Below, piece after piece: positions 20,852 through 32,539 of a DNA stretch of 64,000 bases. The DNA is from Phytophthora quininea (lineage: Eukaryota > Oomycota > Peronosporomycetes > Peronosporales > Peronosporaceae): positions 186,001 to 250,000 of the forward strand of contig JAAVTG010000001.1 in the NCBI GenBank assembly GCA_011947345.1, read 5' to 3'. Within the stretch, counting starts at the first letter, position 1. The number at the start of each line of letters is the position of its first letter. The translations under genes were made by a program, and so were the position numbers. Under the pieces are notes generated by a model. The model searched no databases. It was given only the letters and a program-made list of their open reading frames with translations, and was not told where the DNA came from.

Positions 20852-21458
20852 CTACAAGAAGCATGAGACGACGAGCACGACCCCGTCGCTGCGACGCCAA
20901 ACGTCGAGGCTACAGCCGAACCACCGCTCGACCCATGGGACTTAGAAGCAGACGCTGCCGACGCCGACGCCTCCTTCGAGCTCGAACTGGTCGACGACTT
21001 GGAGGTGGCCGCGGAGGATCCTGTGGAGCTGGCGCCGACCGACGCAACGGCACTCGCGCTCGAGTCACCGACCGTCGTGTTGGCGAGCGAGGCGCTGGAG
21101 TCGAGCGACCCGACCGTCACGTCCGTCGTGGACGACGCGCTGGAGTCGGAAATCGAGATACCGGAGCCGGCGCTGCCAGCGTCGAGACTTCCGATGTCGC
21201 TGAAGGTGGTGGTGTCCTCGAGAGCCGAGTTAGCGCTGTTGGCGGCGGAGCTTCCGCTGCCGATCAAACTCGGGGGATGTTGGAGGAACCGCTGCCGAAC
21301 GAACCGATGGCGCTGGAGCCGGTGCCGAGCAGGAGGTCGTCGGTGTCGACGGTGTTGGACGCGGTGGTAGAGGCGTCCGGGGACACGGTGGCGGCGTCCT
21401 GCGCGCGAACGGCAGCGATGACGAGAGCTGCGGCGATGGCGGCGCGGAAAACCTGCAT
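20852..21458 (-). CDS. Secreted Ser/Thr-rich GPI-type protein, frame-broken
   Basis: Tandem paralogue of 19902-20441. The signal peptide is residues 1-20 (MQVFRAAIAAALVIAAVRAQ), followed by the shared VDTDDLLLG region. The Ser/Ala-rich middle continues after a break near 21285 in another frame, and the hydrophobic end (GVVLVVSCFL) is reached after a second break near 20885, with the stop at 20852. Each break is consistent with a single lost base. The termini are clearly conserved with the neighbour, so I treat it as a gene with assembly indels rather than a pseudogene. Confidence 0.65.
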
Positions 21459-21520
21459 ATCTGTGGCGGTGTCTTCTTCTAGCTGAAGAGCGTTCTACTT
21501 CAAGCGCTGCGGTGCCTCGA

Positions 21521-21537
21521 GTCCAATTCGCGAATGT
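21521..21537 (-). promoter_or_regulatory. Oomycete initiator motif
   Basis: The minus strand reads GACATTCGCGAATTGGAC about 65 bp upstream of the ATG at 21458, an initiator-like match shared with the tandem paralogue. Confidence 0.55.
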
Positions 21538-22224
21538 CAAAGAGCCGAGCAGAAGTGCGACTACGATCGAGCGACTGCTTCAGGAGCAAATGGAGTCGGC
21601 ACCACCCGGCAGTGCCGGCACGTGGAGAACAGCAAACGTCGGAAGTCCGCGTTCTGCACTAGCTCGCGAGATTTCACCGCGAGGCATTACAAACGCCGAA
21701 GCCACCGCGGCTTGAGCTCTTCGGCTGGCCGTTTGATCTCTGCGGGGCCTGGCCAACAGCGACAGTAATGCCAGTGTTAATGGTGAGTTTTCTGAGAGCT
21801 CGTGCAGCGGCGTTGAGAAGCTAGAGGAAATCCCTGTGCCTGGTGTTGCCGCTGCTGACACCCGAAGAGCTCTGCAATTCAGCAACAGAGCGAGTCGAAC
21901 ACATCAGTTGGGACCGACATAGAGTCTCCGTCCGCAACAATCTACCTAGTTCACCGAAATCGACAGCACGAACAGCAACGTCGTGCTCTTCTTGCTCTTC
22001 ATCATGTTGCTGTTCTTGCCAGGTTTTCTTGCCCATTTCGCTACCCATTTCGAAGTGGTTTTTTTCTGTGACAATGCATTGGACTTGCGTTCACTATGGC
22101 AACCCAAAAGCCAGGGCCGACATAGGCTTCATACCAACAACAGCAGAGCTAGGAAGAGGCTGTGCCCGACCGTGGTCAATCGCCTTCTCTCCGCCCGGGA
22201 GTCCACAGAGACACAGAGACTGCC
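21538..22224. other. Intergenic, no gene seen
   Basis: Divergent intergenic region between the Ser/Thr-rich gene and the SNARE gene. Overlapping short frames are not credible genes. Confidence 0.4.
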
Positions 22225-22651
22225 ATGCCCCGTGACGACCGCAGCGACCGCAACTACCGCGAGATGGACGCCCAGCAGCAGTTCGACCGCCGCCGCGCGG
22301 ACGACCAGGCGCGGCAGGACGCCATGCTGGACCAGATCCACGGCGGCGTGGTGGGGCTCAAGAACCAGGCGCACGCCATCAATGGCGAGGTGGTGGAGCA
22401 GAACATCATGATCGACGACATTGGCAACGTGCGTACAGAGGACCCATTGTTGTATACTGGACAGCTACTAGGTCCTGACGTTCTTTGATATGCTGTAGCG
22501 GATGGACAACGCGACGCAGGACATCAATCGGGAAGAGCAGGCCGCACGGGAAGTGAACGCGCGCAAGAAGAAAGTCTGCAAGCTCTACGGCGTGATCGCC
22601 GTGCTCGTGGTGATCCTCATCATCGTGTTCGTGATCCCGTCACCCAAGTAA
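22225..22651 (+). CDS. Qc-type SNARE (membrane fusion protein)
   Basis: Two exons, 22225-22428 and 22499-22651, joined across a 70-bp intron (GTGCGT..TGCTGTAG), give 118 residues. Residues about 35-95 form one SNARE coiled coil with the central glutamine in EVVEQNIMIDDIGN. A Lys-rich junction (ARKKK) and a single C-terminal membrane span (LYGVIAVLVVILIIVFVIP) follow, with four residues after it. The length is like Bet1/Sft1-type Qc-SNAREs, while the motif resembles syntaxin-8-like Qc proteins; the exact compartment cannot be decided. An in-frame upstream ATG at 22162 exists, but the start at 22225 begins the conserved hydrophilic part. Confidence 0.85.
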
Positions 22652-22890
22652 ACCGAAAAGCATTCCAACACTTGAGCTGCGTTCGTTCGGGAGGTTTTGG
22701 CTATTTCATCTTCTGCATCTTCGAGCGCCGATGGACCTGGGGAGATTGTACACTTTTAAATACACCAACAACGTCGAGCAACTCACTACGTTAACGTTTA
22801 AAATGACGGCACTTGACATCTACAATACTAGTGCGACTGCGGCGCCCGCAACAACAGCAATACTAATCGTGATGGTGGACGCATCGGATG

Positions 22891-23396
22891 TCAACACCGC
22901 GCTCTCGGACGAGTCGTCTTCGTCGTCGTCGGGGGCATGGCCGAGGTTCCTCCAGCCGGAGACACCGTGCCGACCACGTCGCTCATCCCTCCGCTTCCTG
23001 TTGAGTTGGTGCCGCCGCCGCCCCGCTGGTGCAGCCTGCCAGCAGCTCCGAGTTCGTCGGGATCTTCGTGGCGTCGGACGGATGGCTCACGCCGGAGGTG
23101 ACGAGCCCGGCGGTGTTGCTGGTGGTCCACGTGCAGCACGGGTCGCCCAGCTCCTGGCCGTTGGTGTAGCCGTCGCCGTCCGTGTCTTCCTGGCACAGAC
23201 TGGTGGTCCATGCGTTGCCAGCGGAGGCGAACGCCTTGCCAAAGTCGTTGACGCCTGTCTGGCCCGACGGGTCCAGGTGACCGATGTTGGGCGAGTCCGG
23301 TACGTTGCCGCCGTTCGGGATGAGCGCCACGTACTTGGCGTACCCCGCCACGCACGGGAGTACGGCCGCGATCGCTGCGAGAGTGACAGGTCGCAT
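22891..23396 (-). CDS. Temptin-like secreted protein
   Basis: The signal peptide is residues 1-18 (MRPVTLAAIAAVLPCVAG). It is followed by YVALIPNGGNVPDSPNIGHL, DPSGQTGVNDFGKAF, WTTSLCQEDTDGDGYTNGQE and LGDPCCTW. The DTDGDGYTNGQELGDP segment is a thrombospondin-type-3/EF-like calcium-binding loop, and the Cys pattern fits temptin-type domains found in several oomycete secreted proteins. The first frame stops at 22983; a Gly/Ser/Thr-rich tail (NSTGSGGMSDVVGTVSP) continues to 22891 in another frame, so one base may be missing. Function in oomycetes is not established; in molluscs temptin is a pheromone protein. Confidence 0.75.
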
Positions 23397-25740
23397 GTGT
23401 GGGGAATGTCTTGCCGGTCGCGAAATGGCAACGGCATGTCGGGCTGTCCGGAGCTGCACAGCGTGGAAGCTGCATCCGACGCTTTTACGGTGCCGAGAAC
23501 CAGCTGGACGGGGTTAACGGTCAGATTATCCGCACGTTTTACGGGAATTCACTTGAGTGCTGTATAGGAAGGTGCTGTCCTATGTAAATTACAGCCAAGA
23601 TGATACGTTTTAGACGATTCGCAAACACTGCGCTTGCAGCAGACGATCGGCGTCGTTTTCCGTTGGTGCTCGGACAAAGATGTCTTGCCTGCTGCGACCG
23701 GAAGACCCCTTCAGCCGGTTGCTGCTCGCCCGACTCACTTTAGGTCGGCGAGGAGAGAGGGCACTCCAGCGAGCATTCCAGCGAGCGATGTTGAACGGAT
23801 TGTATATCGCAGTCCACCGATAGCGACGTACATCCCAGTGATAACCACCCACTCGCTTTTTGATGCGCAAGTAAAAACCAGATAGAGTAGTCCGAGCGCT
23901 CGTGTATGTCGTCGAAACTAGAAACAGCGAGAACGCTCGGATCCCCTTCTCGTTGGGAACTTCTTCCATCCTCTTCTCGACTACACCTTGAAACTCCCAG
24001 ACCAATCGACCGTAGAACGACATGCCGTTCTCTTGAATGTGGTTCGTCCACGGAATCCATTGCGAACTCCATTCGGCTTCACCTGGCGTGTCATCGGCAC
24101 TCATCATTTGGAAACCATGATACCAAACATTTTTTTCAATGTATAGCACGCCTTTCAAGAGCGTGCTAGGTTTTGGAGAAGGAAAAAGCTTACAAGGTCG
24201 TCCGAATGAAGACCGTTGAGCTTGCGTCGATGCAAGCGATCTCGCCCTTAATCTCTTTCCAGATAACCATCGATACACAGTACGTTTGGAGACATCAACA
24301 ACTGCAGCAATCTGGTGAGTGAAAAACCGTGTAAACGTATGCGAGAGCATATCGTTCGCTCTTCGGGAAGATGCATAACAAATGTACATTAAAATTATAC
24401 AGGTGGGGGTGGCATTTTCAGTGAAACCCGTGATGAAGGTCAATTTCTCTTCCTGCAACGCAATATGGCTTTCTTTTGTGCTTTTGTGTTTACGCTTTGT
24501 GTTTTCGCCTTGAGGTTATCGCTGCGGTGCTGCTACACTCAGTCGTGTTTGCTGTGGTCGAGGTCGGATGTGCCGCACGTTTGCTGGTACGACACAAACT
24601 GCTGCAAATCCACACTGCTGCTCCGTGTTCGAGAATTGTCGATTCCAGAACTCTCATCTCGTCTCACAGTGCATTGAGTTTATGTTGACGCGGTACGCAA
24701 GTCTTCTCTGCTCATTGACCTGCAATAAAACCAACAAGTTATGCTGAGCAACTCTCAAGTGATTCCGGTACATTGCGCCAAAGACTTTTTCCCGACGACC
24801 AGTCGTTTTGGAGGGGCTTTTTCGGCCGGTTTTCTTCATTCCGCAATTCACCATGCCGGGAAGAAAGCGATTCCCGCCAGACAAGACGTCCTTAATGGAC
24901 GAAATACTTCCAATCAGAAAAGAGAGACCTCGAGCCAGGAGAGTATATCGAGCAAAACGCATTGCCGATAACAAGACCACGGATTGCGTCGCGGTGAAGA
25001 CAACCACGAACACTTTACGCAAGCGAGGAGTAAGGTTTCTGCCTGGTAGAGCTTTACCATGGAAAGAAGTTCTCGCTGATATGAACCAGGGTGTACTGGA
25101 AGCCTACCTGCTGGCGAACGTAAACGTATTATGACTGCTTCAAGAAAAAGGAGATACCCAAATTGGACACAAACTTTTTCGGGGTTGTCTGTCTGCCGTG
25201 ATGAGATTGATCATTGACCGGAAGGTCAAGGGCGAAGTCTGGGGTCTCTCAAAATTTACAACGCGAGTCGTTGCGCGTATTCTCCATGAGCTAATGGCGC
25301 GTTCATCAACCAAGGAAGGGTGCCACAATGCGGCGGTCCAGATGGCTACGATGACGAAGAACGCGCTATCCATAAACTTTTAAAGATTTTTCCACGAGTC
25401 CCCGAAGCGCACGTACACGATTGATGAGCAAAAGGCGTGCACTTTGCTACAAGGAATTCATGAGCCGTATGTTCCTCAGGGAACATCGTTCGACGCAATT
25501 GCTCAAGAATGGCGAGAGAAAAATCCCTCGCAAAGACAATGGAGACTGACAGACGATGTTCATCGACTTGTCCCGCTTTACGAGTCTCGTTAGGAACTTC
25601 TATAGCTGATTTACACCGTTTGAAAATGGATACCGCTTCAGCATCTGTGACCTTTGCTGTCGAAAGTCCTCGAGCTTTTGCTGTTCTCTCAATCTTTTGC
25701 ATCAAGAACTTCAAGTCACTGAGTCGTTTGCGTTGGTTGA
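23397..25740. other. Unassigned relic region
   Basis: Several open frames, each 80-280 codons, look like decayed coding DNA but match no family I can name: minus 23610-24458 (contains KRTVYRWLSGKRL, a possible helix-turn-helix), plus 24808-25134 (basic N terminus, WKEVLADMNQGVLEAYLLAN), plus 25198-25500 (KFTTRVVARILHELM, later KRTYTIDEQKACTLLQGIHE) and minus 25346-25714. The helix-turn-helix segment and the setting beside other elements suggest DNA-transposon remains, but I see no catalytic triad. Confidence 0.3.
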
Positions 25741-25949
25741 GGGTATTTAAGTCGAAGGGCGCATGATCCGCAACGGGGGCAGCTTTTTCACGGAGTCGTC
25801 ACAGCAACATTGGACCCAAGCTTGTTCTGGTGATCCGGACGGCAGGTCTACACCAAAAGGAAAGAGATGCATGGTGCCACCCCAGTTGTGAATCGGATAG
25901 ATGTGATGTGGCGCTTGGGCTTCCTGGTGTTGCGCACGCGATACTCCCA

Positions 25950-26930
25950 AGTGAGTCAGACGGCTCCGCCCGGACGAGGGATTTATCTGGGTCCGTGACC
26001 TGGGGATTCTCCCACTGAAAAGTTCCTTATGGACCCTGTTCGGGACCGGGACAACCCTGGGCCGGTCAGTACCTTGAACTTGTGTACCCCCGTCGAAAAC
26101 GATTGTTTTGATCAGGGACCGGTCACCGAGTTGTTCAAAGAACGTCTCGACCGGGTACTGGTGAGCTGCGGGTTGCAGTTATACACACAACGGTCCGGGA
26201 TACTGTCTGGGTCCGGGACCGGGAATACGACGCATAATATTCACTCTGATCTTTCGGACGGAAGACTCCGGGGAGATGGCCCTAGTAATATGAAATGTGC
26301 AAACCCACACCCGGGCCGGCCAGACCGCTGCCGGGACACTCAAATATGAAATGCCTAACTCCTTGGGGAATGTAGACAAAAAGAATGGAAATATTACCGG
26401 GATAGCCTTAAGCACAGCCCCTGCCCTCTGTGACCCTGGTCCCAGACGATCGCACTGAAGAGAACACTTGCGCGCCAGAGGGGAAAAGGTAGACTGAATT
26501 GGTCGCCCCAGCCTTCGCCGGGGCGAGTAACGTTCCTATGAACTATACTTGATTTTACTATGGACCCAGTCCGGCCCTCGACGATGCCCCAACGCGATTC
26601 GGGTGCGTACATTGATCAACTTGACTTGGAAGCACTATGGCGCGTCGTACTTGACCGCGACCGAGAAGGGTCCGGATGGAAGGCGCTTCGTCCCGTCCCG
26701 GGAAGAAAGCAGTGTATCGTCTGGACTTGACTTGGCTTGGGTATAGAAGCCAGCGCAGATCCTGACCGGGGCCGCGAGATGGGACAGGTTGAGGTTCGGA
26801 CCCGATGTGGTCCACATCACTGGCCCCGGAACCGATTGCGTCCTGGTCCCGGTCTGGTGTGGTCCACACCTATGGCCTGGATCGGGATGAGACGGGGGCT
26901 GGCACGGGAGTTCCCGGTACTATGCCACAT
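25950..26930. repeat. GC-rich degenerate repeat with GGGACCGGG-type units
   Basis: Short related words (GGGACCGGG, GGTCCGGGA, CTGGGTCCG, CCCGGGCCGG) recur dozens of times without a strict period. At 26804-26818 and 26856-26870 two near-identical 15-bp palindromes (core TGTGGTCCACA) sit 52 bp apart. No conserved coding frame is visible. Confidence 0.5.
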
Positions 26931-27135
26931 AGAGGCTAGGTTGCTCGAGCCTAACGCCTTGATTGACGTCACTGTCTCAGTTATCTACACAATTGTTGAT
27001 GCATGCTGGCACTTGCATTTGAGCTGGTCGGATGAAGACGCTGAAGTACACCTTCCAGATGCTTCATAATCAATGCTGCCATTGAATTACAAGTTGGCAC
27101 TTCAGTCGCAATTGCTCGATCATCACGAATTGATT

Positions 27136-28453
27136 TCACACCCGGTATAAACGGCCATACAACTGCGACTCGGTGATATTTTGCATATCAACCCTTCGTA
27201 ATTCTGCCGCCTCTTCCAACTCATTGCGGGCAGCTCGTATTTCACTTAAGATCATACCGTGTGGAGGAACTCCACTCGGCTGCATTTTTGAGTTTTCGGT
27301 GTCTTTGAATACACGCGACCGTAGCTGATCGATCAAATGGTCATCTGCGAAGAGTGGGGATTGGAAGAGTGGGTGATCTTTCGATAATCGCTGGTGGAGA
27401 AAATCAATGTGGTAAACTAGAAAAGCCAACGCAAATTCGGCGACAAACTCGACCCCTTGGGAATATTGGGGAAGAAAATATGTATTTCTTTTGGATTTGT
27501 CCATCGCGAACAGCAAATCGAGGTGGAGTGCAGCAAATTCGGGTTGCAATATTGGAAGTCCACTCACAGTACGACCGACAAACATGTCTCTAGCTGCATC
27601 GTGACGGAGATAGCGGTCTTGCACGCCTCCCAGCAACCGCCCTGCACGTAAATAAACGGCAACCGGCGGTGGACAAGCCATCGACCCTGACGAACAATAT
27701 GTTGAAGCTCGTTTGTGTATTGAATGTGCGCTAATATCATCTGCAATCGCTCAATTTCTACAGTCACTTCTGGTCCTTTTAAGGCCCTGCCAAAGACATT
27801 TCTAAATTGCTCATATTCATCGTTACCGGGGAATTGATGAACATCATTATCGTCGATGCCGTAGGTAGCCCAGTATACACCTGTTGAATGTGCAATAATA
27901 GCGCGTTATAAACTCGATAACCAATTCCGCTGCCTTGTTCGCTCACCAAGTGTGAGTACAGGACAACTTCCAGGCGAAAGCGGATTCGCGTACACATGCC
28001 GCGGGTCTCGTGGCCGAGTTCCTCGCTGATCATTCTTCATATGGGCGAAATACACACAGAGAGCGTCATTTTGCCACTCGAGATGGCCATAGCAAATTGA
28101 CACAGTATTCGCAGCTCGCGGCATTAAATTACATGACAGAATCATAAAGGTTTGTGCCAAAGTCATGTCCCGTGACGTGCACTTCAGCATCGCCAGCGCA
28201 ACTTGCTTGCACAATCCAAAAGGCATTGAATTGAATCTCTTTCTCCTTTGATCGCTCCGTATCCCTGACTGATCATTGCAGCTACTTTGCGCTGGAACCC
28301 CTTAAAATGACAGCTTAATTTACGCTCCAACTCAAAAGACATCACGCAGTGATAATCTTGAAAGAGATTGCAAAAGGCAGACCGATGTCCAGCATAATTT
28401 GAGAAACTATGGTTTTCTCCGTTGCTCTTCTTCATCGAAAACACCCACGTCAT
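27136..28453 (-). mobile_element. Decayed Crypton-type tyrosine-recombinase element
   Basis: Minus-strand segments in changing frames match, in order, the oomycete Crypton recombinase: SFSNYAGHRSAFCNLFQDYH and FKGFQRKVAAMISQGYGAIK (28184-28453), then YGHLEWQNDALCVYFAHMKN, DQRGTRPRDPRHVYANPLSP (27906-28226), and RAGRLLGGVQDRYLRHDAAR plus DMFVGRTVSGLPIL (27136-27681). Cryptons insert by a tyrosine recombinase rather than a DDE transposase. At least four frame breaks make it inactive. The ends are not defined. Confidence 0.65.
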
Positions 28454-28860
28454 AAAATCCCGAGCCGTGATGCGAGTAAAGGCGAGCAGTGGGTTTTCAG
28501 GAGCGGTGCTTAAAGCAGCTTTAATATACTTTTTCTCTGCTACTCCGTGTTCATCGTATACAGCGAGTTAGCAAAAGTGTCAGTAACAAGTGTTCGATTA
28601 GTTTTCAGCATCCATTGCAAGAAGTGAATTGTTGAACTTTGTTAAGAAGGACGAGAACTTAATGAGATTGTGCTTGCACGGTCGCTCGTCACTTCTTCAT
28701 CTAATAGCAGTAAGTCGTCGACTTCGATTGCCATTTTTCGTCAGGACGGAAGTCCCGAGAAAGCTGTTGTGTTTCATAACCACAGCACTATATATAAAAG
28801 GTTATATGTAGTGCGAAGAAGCACTAGTCACGAACTCCCGGACATTGTGCTTCGTAATAA
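28454..28860. other. No gene seen
   Basis: Flank of the Crypton relic. A CT/GT-rich microsatellite-like stretch (TGTCCGTCTGTGTGTCC) begins just after it, near 28870. Confidence 0.35.
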
Positions 28861-30010
28861 AGCCGTACGCTGTCCGTCTGTGTGTCCGTGGTCTGTCCGT
28901 CCGTCATTTTACCGCCCCTTTGCCTGCATCCTACCTATCGTCATTAAATTATATGTTGCGTACGTGGCGAACCGTCTAGAACGTCATGGAACCTACGGTA
29001 GCGACTTCGTACTTTAGCGGGAGGCGGTACCTGGCCGACTTTCGAACGCACTTCTCAAGGGCAAGCAGCCGGACCAAGCGAGCGAGGAGCGCGGCGATTC
29101 CTGGGACGGGCAGCGAGCGGGGGACGGCGACAGGACAGGACTGTGTAAGTACATGGTATTGTACTAATAAAAACAAATTTGGACGTATCGAGAGTTCCTC
29201 CTGTTGGGGTAACTGGTACCTTCAGGGCGGCCGAGGTGTATTTGTGTGGGATTAGGAGCGAGGGCAGGTCGCCTCTGTGGGGGTTAAAGGGGTCGTCCTT
29301 TAGGAGCTCGGGGTCCGTTGTAGTGGGTGCCACGCCACGACCATTTAGTCGAGAATGACCCCAATGAGCGCGTAGACGCCAGGCAGCCCCTCTGATACCG
29401 ACAACATTTCTAAATGTATGTTTGCCAGATCTGGCAATGACTACATTTAGAACTGTAGGTTCCCATACTTTGCACCGCTAATTTCCAAAAACGACCAGTA
29501 TCTTCGCGACGCTCCCTAGCTGAGCGGCGGGAACGGGGTCGCAAACTAAGGTTTTTCTAAAATCTTAATAAAGAAGTGTTTATAAACGCTTTATAGGAAG
29601 CCGAAAGGTCGCAACCGGCACCCGCCAACGTCTACAACGCTTAAGCTTACTCCGCCGCCACTAAAACCCTCGGGCCCGACGCTGAGGCACCCGTGTTAGC
29701 CCGCAAGCTTCGTGGGAAGTCTCATACCCAATCCGGGGTCAGGAGCAGCACAAACGACGATAAAAGCCGGCTTGGCCGAGCCGTCTGCCTCTCCTCGGGG
29801 CTTGAACCCAGTCGTCGTGAGTGGGGCCGGCCTTTCGGGTGGAAACACCCGTTTGATGCATCTATGCCGCGGCGGAGGCAAAATCCATACAAACACCGGT
29901 GGTGGCTATCTACGGCTGTATGGAGGGATCGAGGCCAGTGGGCGTTGCCTATATGACCGAGGAACTCCTACACTACGACAGGATGGCACGAACTATTGGT
30001 TAGCTTAAGT
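28861..30010. repeat. Dispersed-repeat / LTR-like sequence
   Basis: The stretch has several features I associate with LTR and leader regions of Phytophthora Ty3/Gypsy-type elements, read in translation only by chance (GVTGTFRAAEVYLCGIRSEG in the plus frame near 29200; the Lys/Arg-rich frame near 29700 reading RGKSHTQSGV). No pol domain is present. Boundaries and direct repeats could not be defined by eye. Confidence 0.35.
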
Positions 30011-31590
30011 GCAGTAGCGCTTTACACGATTCTTCGACGTCTATGATGCCAGTGGACGCTCCGACGATAAAAATCCCGATGTTTTACCCCTACACAACCA
30101 AAAAGGTTCATTACCTGACGTGAATAACCTAGTGGCATTGAGCACACGCTACCCGTCAACAAAGGAAGTGACCGCGTATGAACGCAACAAAAGTGGTGGG
30201 TAGCTTTCGCTTTAGCACAAGTGTCTGCCGCTGCGTCTCCGAAGGAATTGAGACGCGGGTCGCAATTGCAGACGTGCTTAAAGGCGGAAAACACACAAGG
30301 GAGGGCACAAACAAAAAAGAAAAGAAGAAAAAAACATCGGAGCAGAACCTGGCTAATGAGATGTCTTACCGTCGTGTAGAGTGTTGTCTGTGCTTGGGCT
30401 GGCTGATATATCGAGCCGTCTAGCTGTGGCGAAGTATTCTTTGGACACTTGGGCAGTGGAAGGGAGTGAGTCCCGTGTTCTTCTGGTCTGTAGCCGCTAC
30501 CACTCCAAGATCGTCTCTAACAAGCAAATATTTTGTTCCTGTGTCTAAAGCACGTCTTTAGTGTCGTATTAACCTTCGTATTTGTGGTGTTAGTGGTCGT
30601 GGCGCCCAGAAAGCGCAAATTTCAAAACGAGGAAGAAGTTTACGAGGCGTATGCGACTCCTGACGATGGAGACGTGAGTGAAGCAGCCATGAAGAGGAGG
30701 AAAGCCAACCTGCGGTCGGCTTTATAGAGGGATTCGGGAAGAGAGTGCCCAGGCCGCAGCGGCTGCTAACGCAACTTCAGCTTTGGCGCCGTTACGATTT
30801 CGGCGCTCCGTCCAGCTGGAAGCGTGGTAGGCGTGCCAGCAATTGTCTCGGCAACTACAAGAGTAGTTGCGGTCGCAACAACAACTTCACCTACCGCCAG
30901 CTGCGACAGCGATTTATTAGCGCTTTAACCCAGAAGGTTGCTCAGTTCTCGGCTACCTCGAGCACGGCGCGCGCTTTTTCGGAGGTGGGCGAGGAGACTC
31001 AGTCACTGAAACTCTGGATCTGGAGCTGGTGTCGCATCATCTTGGAGGGCTTCTTGGCCACTTTCGTGTTCTTCGTCGACGTCGTCCTTGTCCTCTTCGA
31101 CGTCGCTTTGGCTGCCGAGGTGGCTCTCTATACAGGCCAAACGCTCGTTCACGGTTGCCATCTCGGTGTTAATTTTCTTCAGCAGGCCCACCAAGTACAG
31201 ATGTGAACAGGTGGGCGTGTCCAGCAGATCGGGGCCCGTCACAGCACACTCGCACATGTCGCGATGGCGTGTTGAGTATGTCTCTCCAGGGGCAGATGCT
31301 TAAAAGAGACGTTCCACGGGGACACTCTGGGAAGATCCAGAACACCCCAGTCGCTTGCTGTGTCATGGCTGCTGCTTTGCCAATGAGTGGTGGACGATAC
31401 GTGTCAAATGTACATCGTGTACCGAACATGAGTAAATGCATCGCACATAAGTATACTAACGTGTATACACTCTTTACAGTACAGTATCGCTATGCGTTCC
31501 AAAATGGCTACACGATAGGGACCCTTATGCATTATGGAACATGTACACCATACGTATTGACATTGTCCTACAAAGCGGTACCTTACACCA
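30011..31590. other. Repeat-island sequence, no supported gene
   Basis: Two short frames have gene-like features: plus 30533-30727 (hydrophobic start, then RKRKFQNEEEVYEAYATPDD) and minus 31003-31257 (KINTEMATVNERLACIESHL then an acidic tail, a possible short coiled coil). Both lie between transposon remains and may be element-derived. I do not call either a gene. Confidence 0.3.
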
Positions 31591-31863
31591 CTACATTGTT
31601 CTGGGGTGCTTTCTGGCGTGCTTTCTGTCGCCGGAGACATGTTCGTTCGTTGTGACCAGCTTTTCCGCACATCGTGGAGAGTCTCCGCTCAGATACTCGG
31701 AGCTGTTACGGATTCTGATCCCTTTCGGTCTGCCACGCCGTGCCTTCGGTTTAGATGCCTTTGTTCCGTCGTTCATTAACGTAGCGATATTAACTGGGGT
31801 CGATCCTGCTTGATATACATCAACCTGTCGATCAACCTTGTAGTATAATGAGATGTACTGCAT
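31591..31863 (-). mobile_element. Possible MULE transposase C-terminal remnant
   Basis: The minus-strand frame contains KARRGRPKGIRIRNSSEYLS followed by GDSPRC, resembling the basic AT-hook-like linker before the zinc knuckle at the end of Mutator-like transposases. No DDE or SWIM part is visible nearby, so this is weak. Confidence 0.3.
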
Positions 31864-32539
31864 TGGATCCTGTTTCTTGGATAGTATCCCCGCGCATGCA
31901 TGGATACAGGGATACTGAAGTTCTTACCGTTGTAAACAAGAACAGGCCTACCGTTCTAGGTCGACAATTGCGTACGAGTTAGAAAAGCCTCGCATGACCT
32001 CTATGATGTGGGTCAAACGCGGTGAAACTAATCTCTTCCTCGCTTCACACGCCATGACGTTGATGCGGGCGACGACCCATAGCACGTACTCGCCATCGAG
32101 TCCTTCGTATTCTAAGCGCTTCTCATAGCGCTGTTGCCGGTTTCGCCGCACCAAACCTACTAGGCACTGTGATATAGCGATTCTCCAAAGGATCGCGGCA
32201 GCCAACTATCGCCTTTACTATTGGCGGAATCAGGTTACCATTTTGGGCCAATCCCAGGATCAGACGAAGGTTCGTTAACCTCAGGGTGTCGCTACCCTGG
32301 GTGCCACTATATCGAGGTGGTCACTACGTCTGGTCGCGAGGCTGAATGAGTAACCATGCTAGCACCGACCATATTTCACTTGATATTTGTATAGAATCAT
32401 CGGGAAGAGTAAATTCAGAGAGAATAAGAGCCCGCGAGGGCGATACAAACAGAGCAGATATTTCCCCTTACTACCCAAGCGGGCAAGCGTCCTAGGTAAG
32501 CACCTTGCCCTTTGTGTTGGGTTATGCCTGCCAGCGAAC
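31864..32539. other. Unassigned; flanks the Gypsy fragment
   Basis: A minus-strand frame at 31948-32205 (RLEYEGLDGEYVLWVVARIN) could be element-derived, but I cannot place it in a family. Confidence 0.3.

Noticed and set aside
25950..26930. CRISPR-like or satellite array
   Set aside because: The GGGACCGGG words have no fixed period or spacers, and the genome is eukaryotic.
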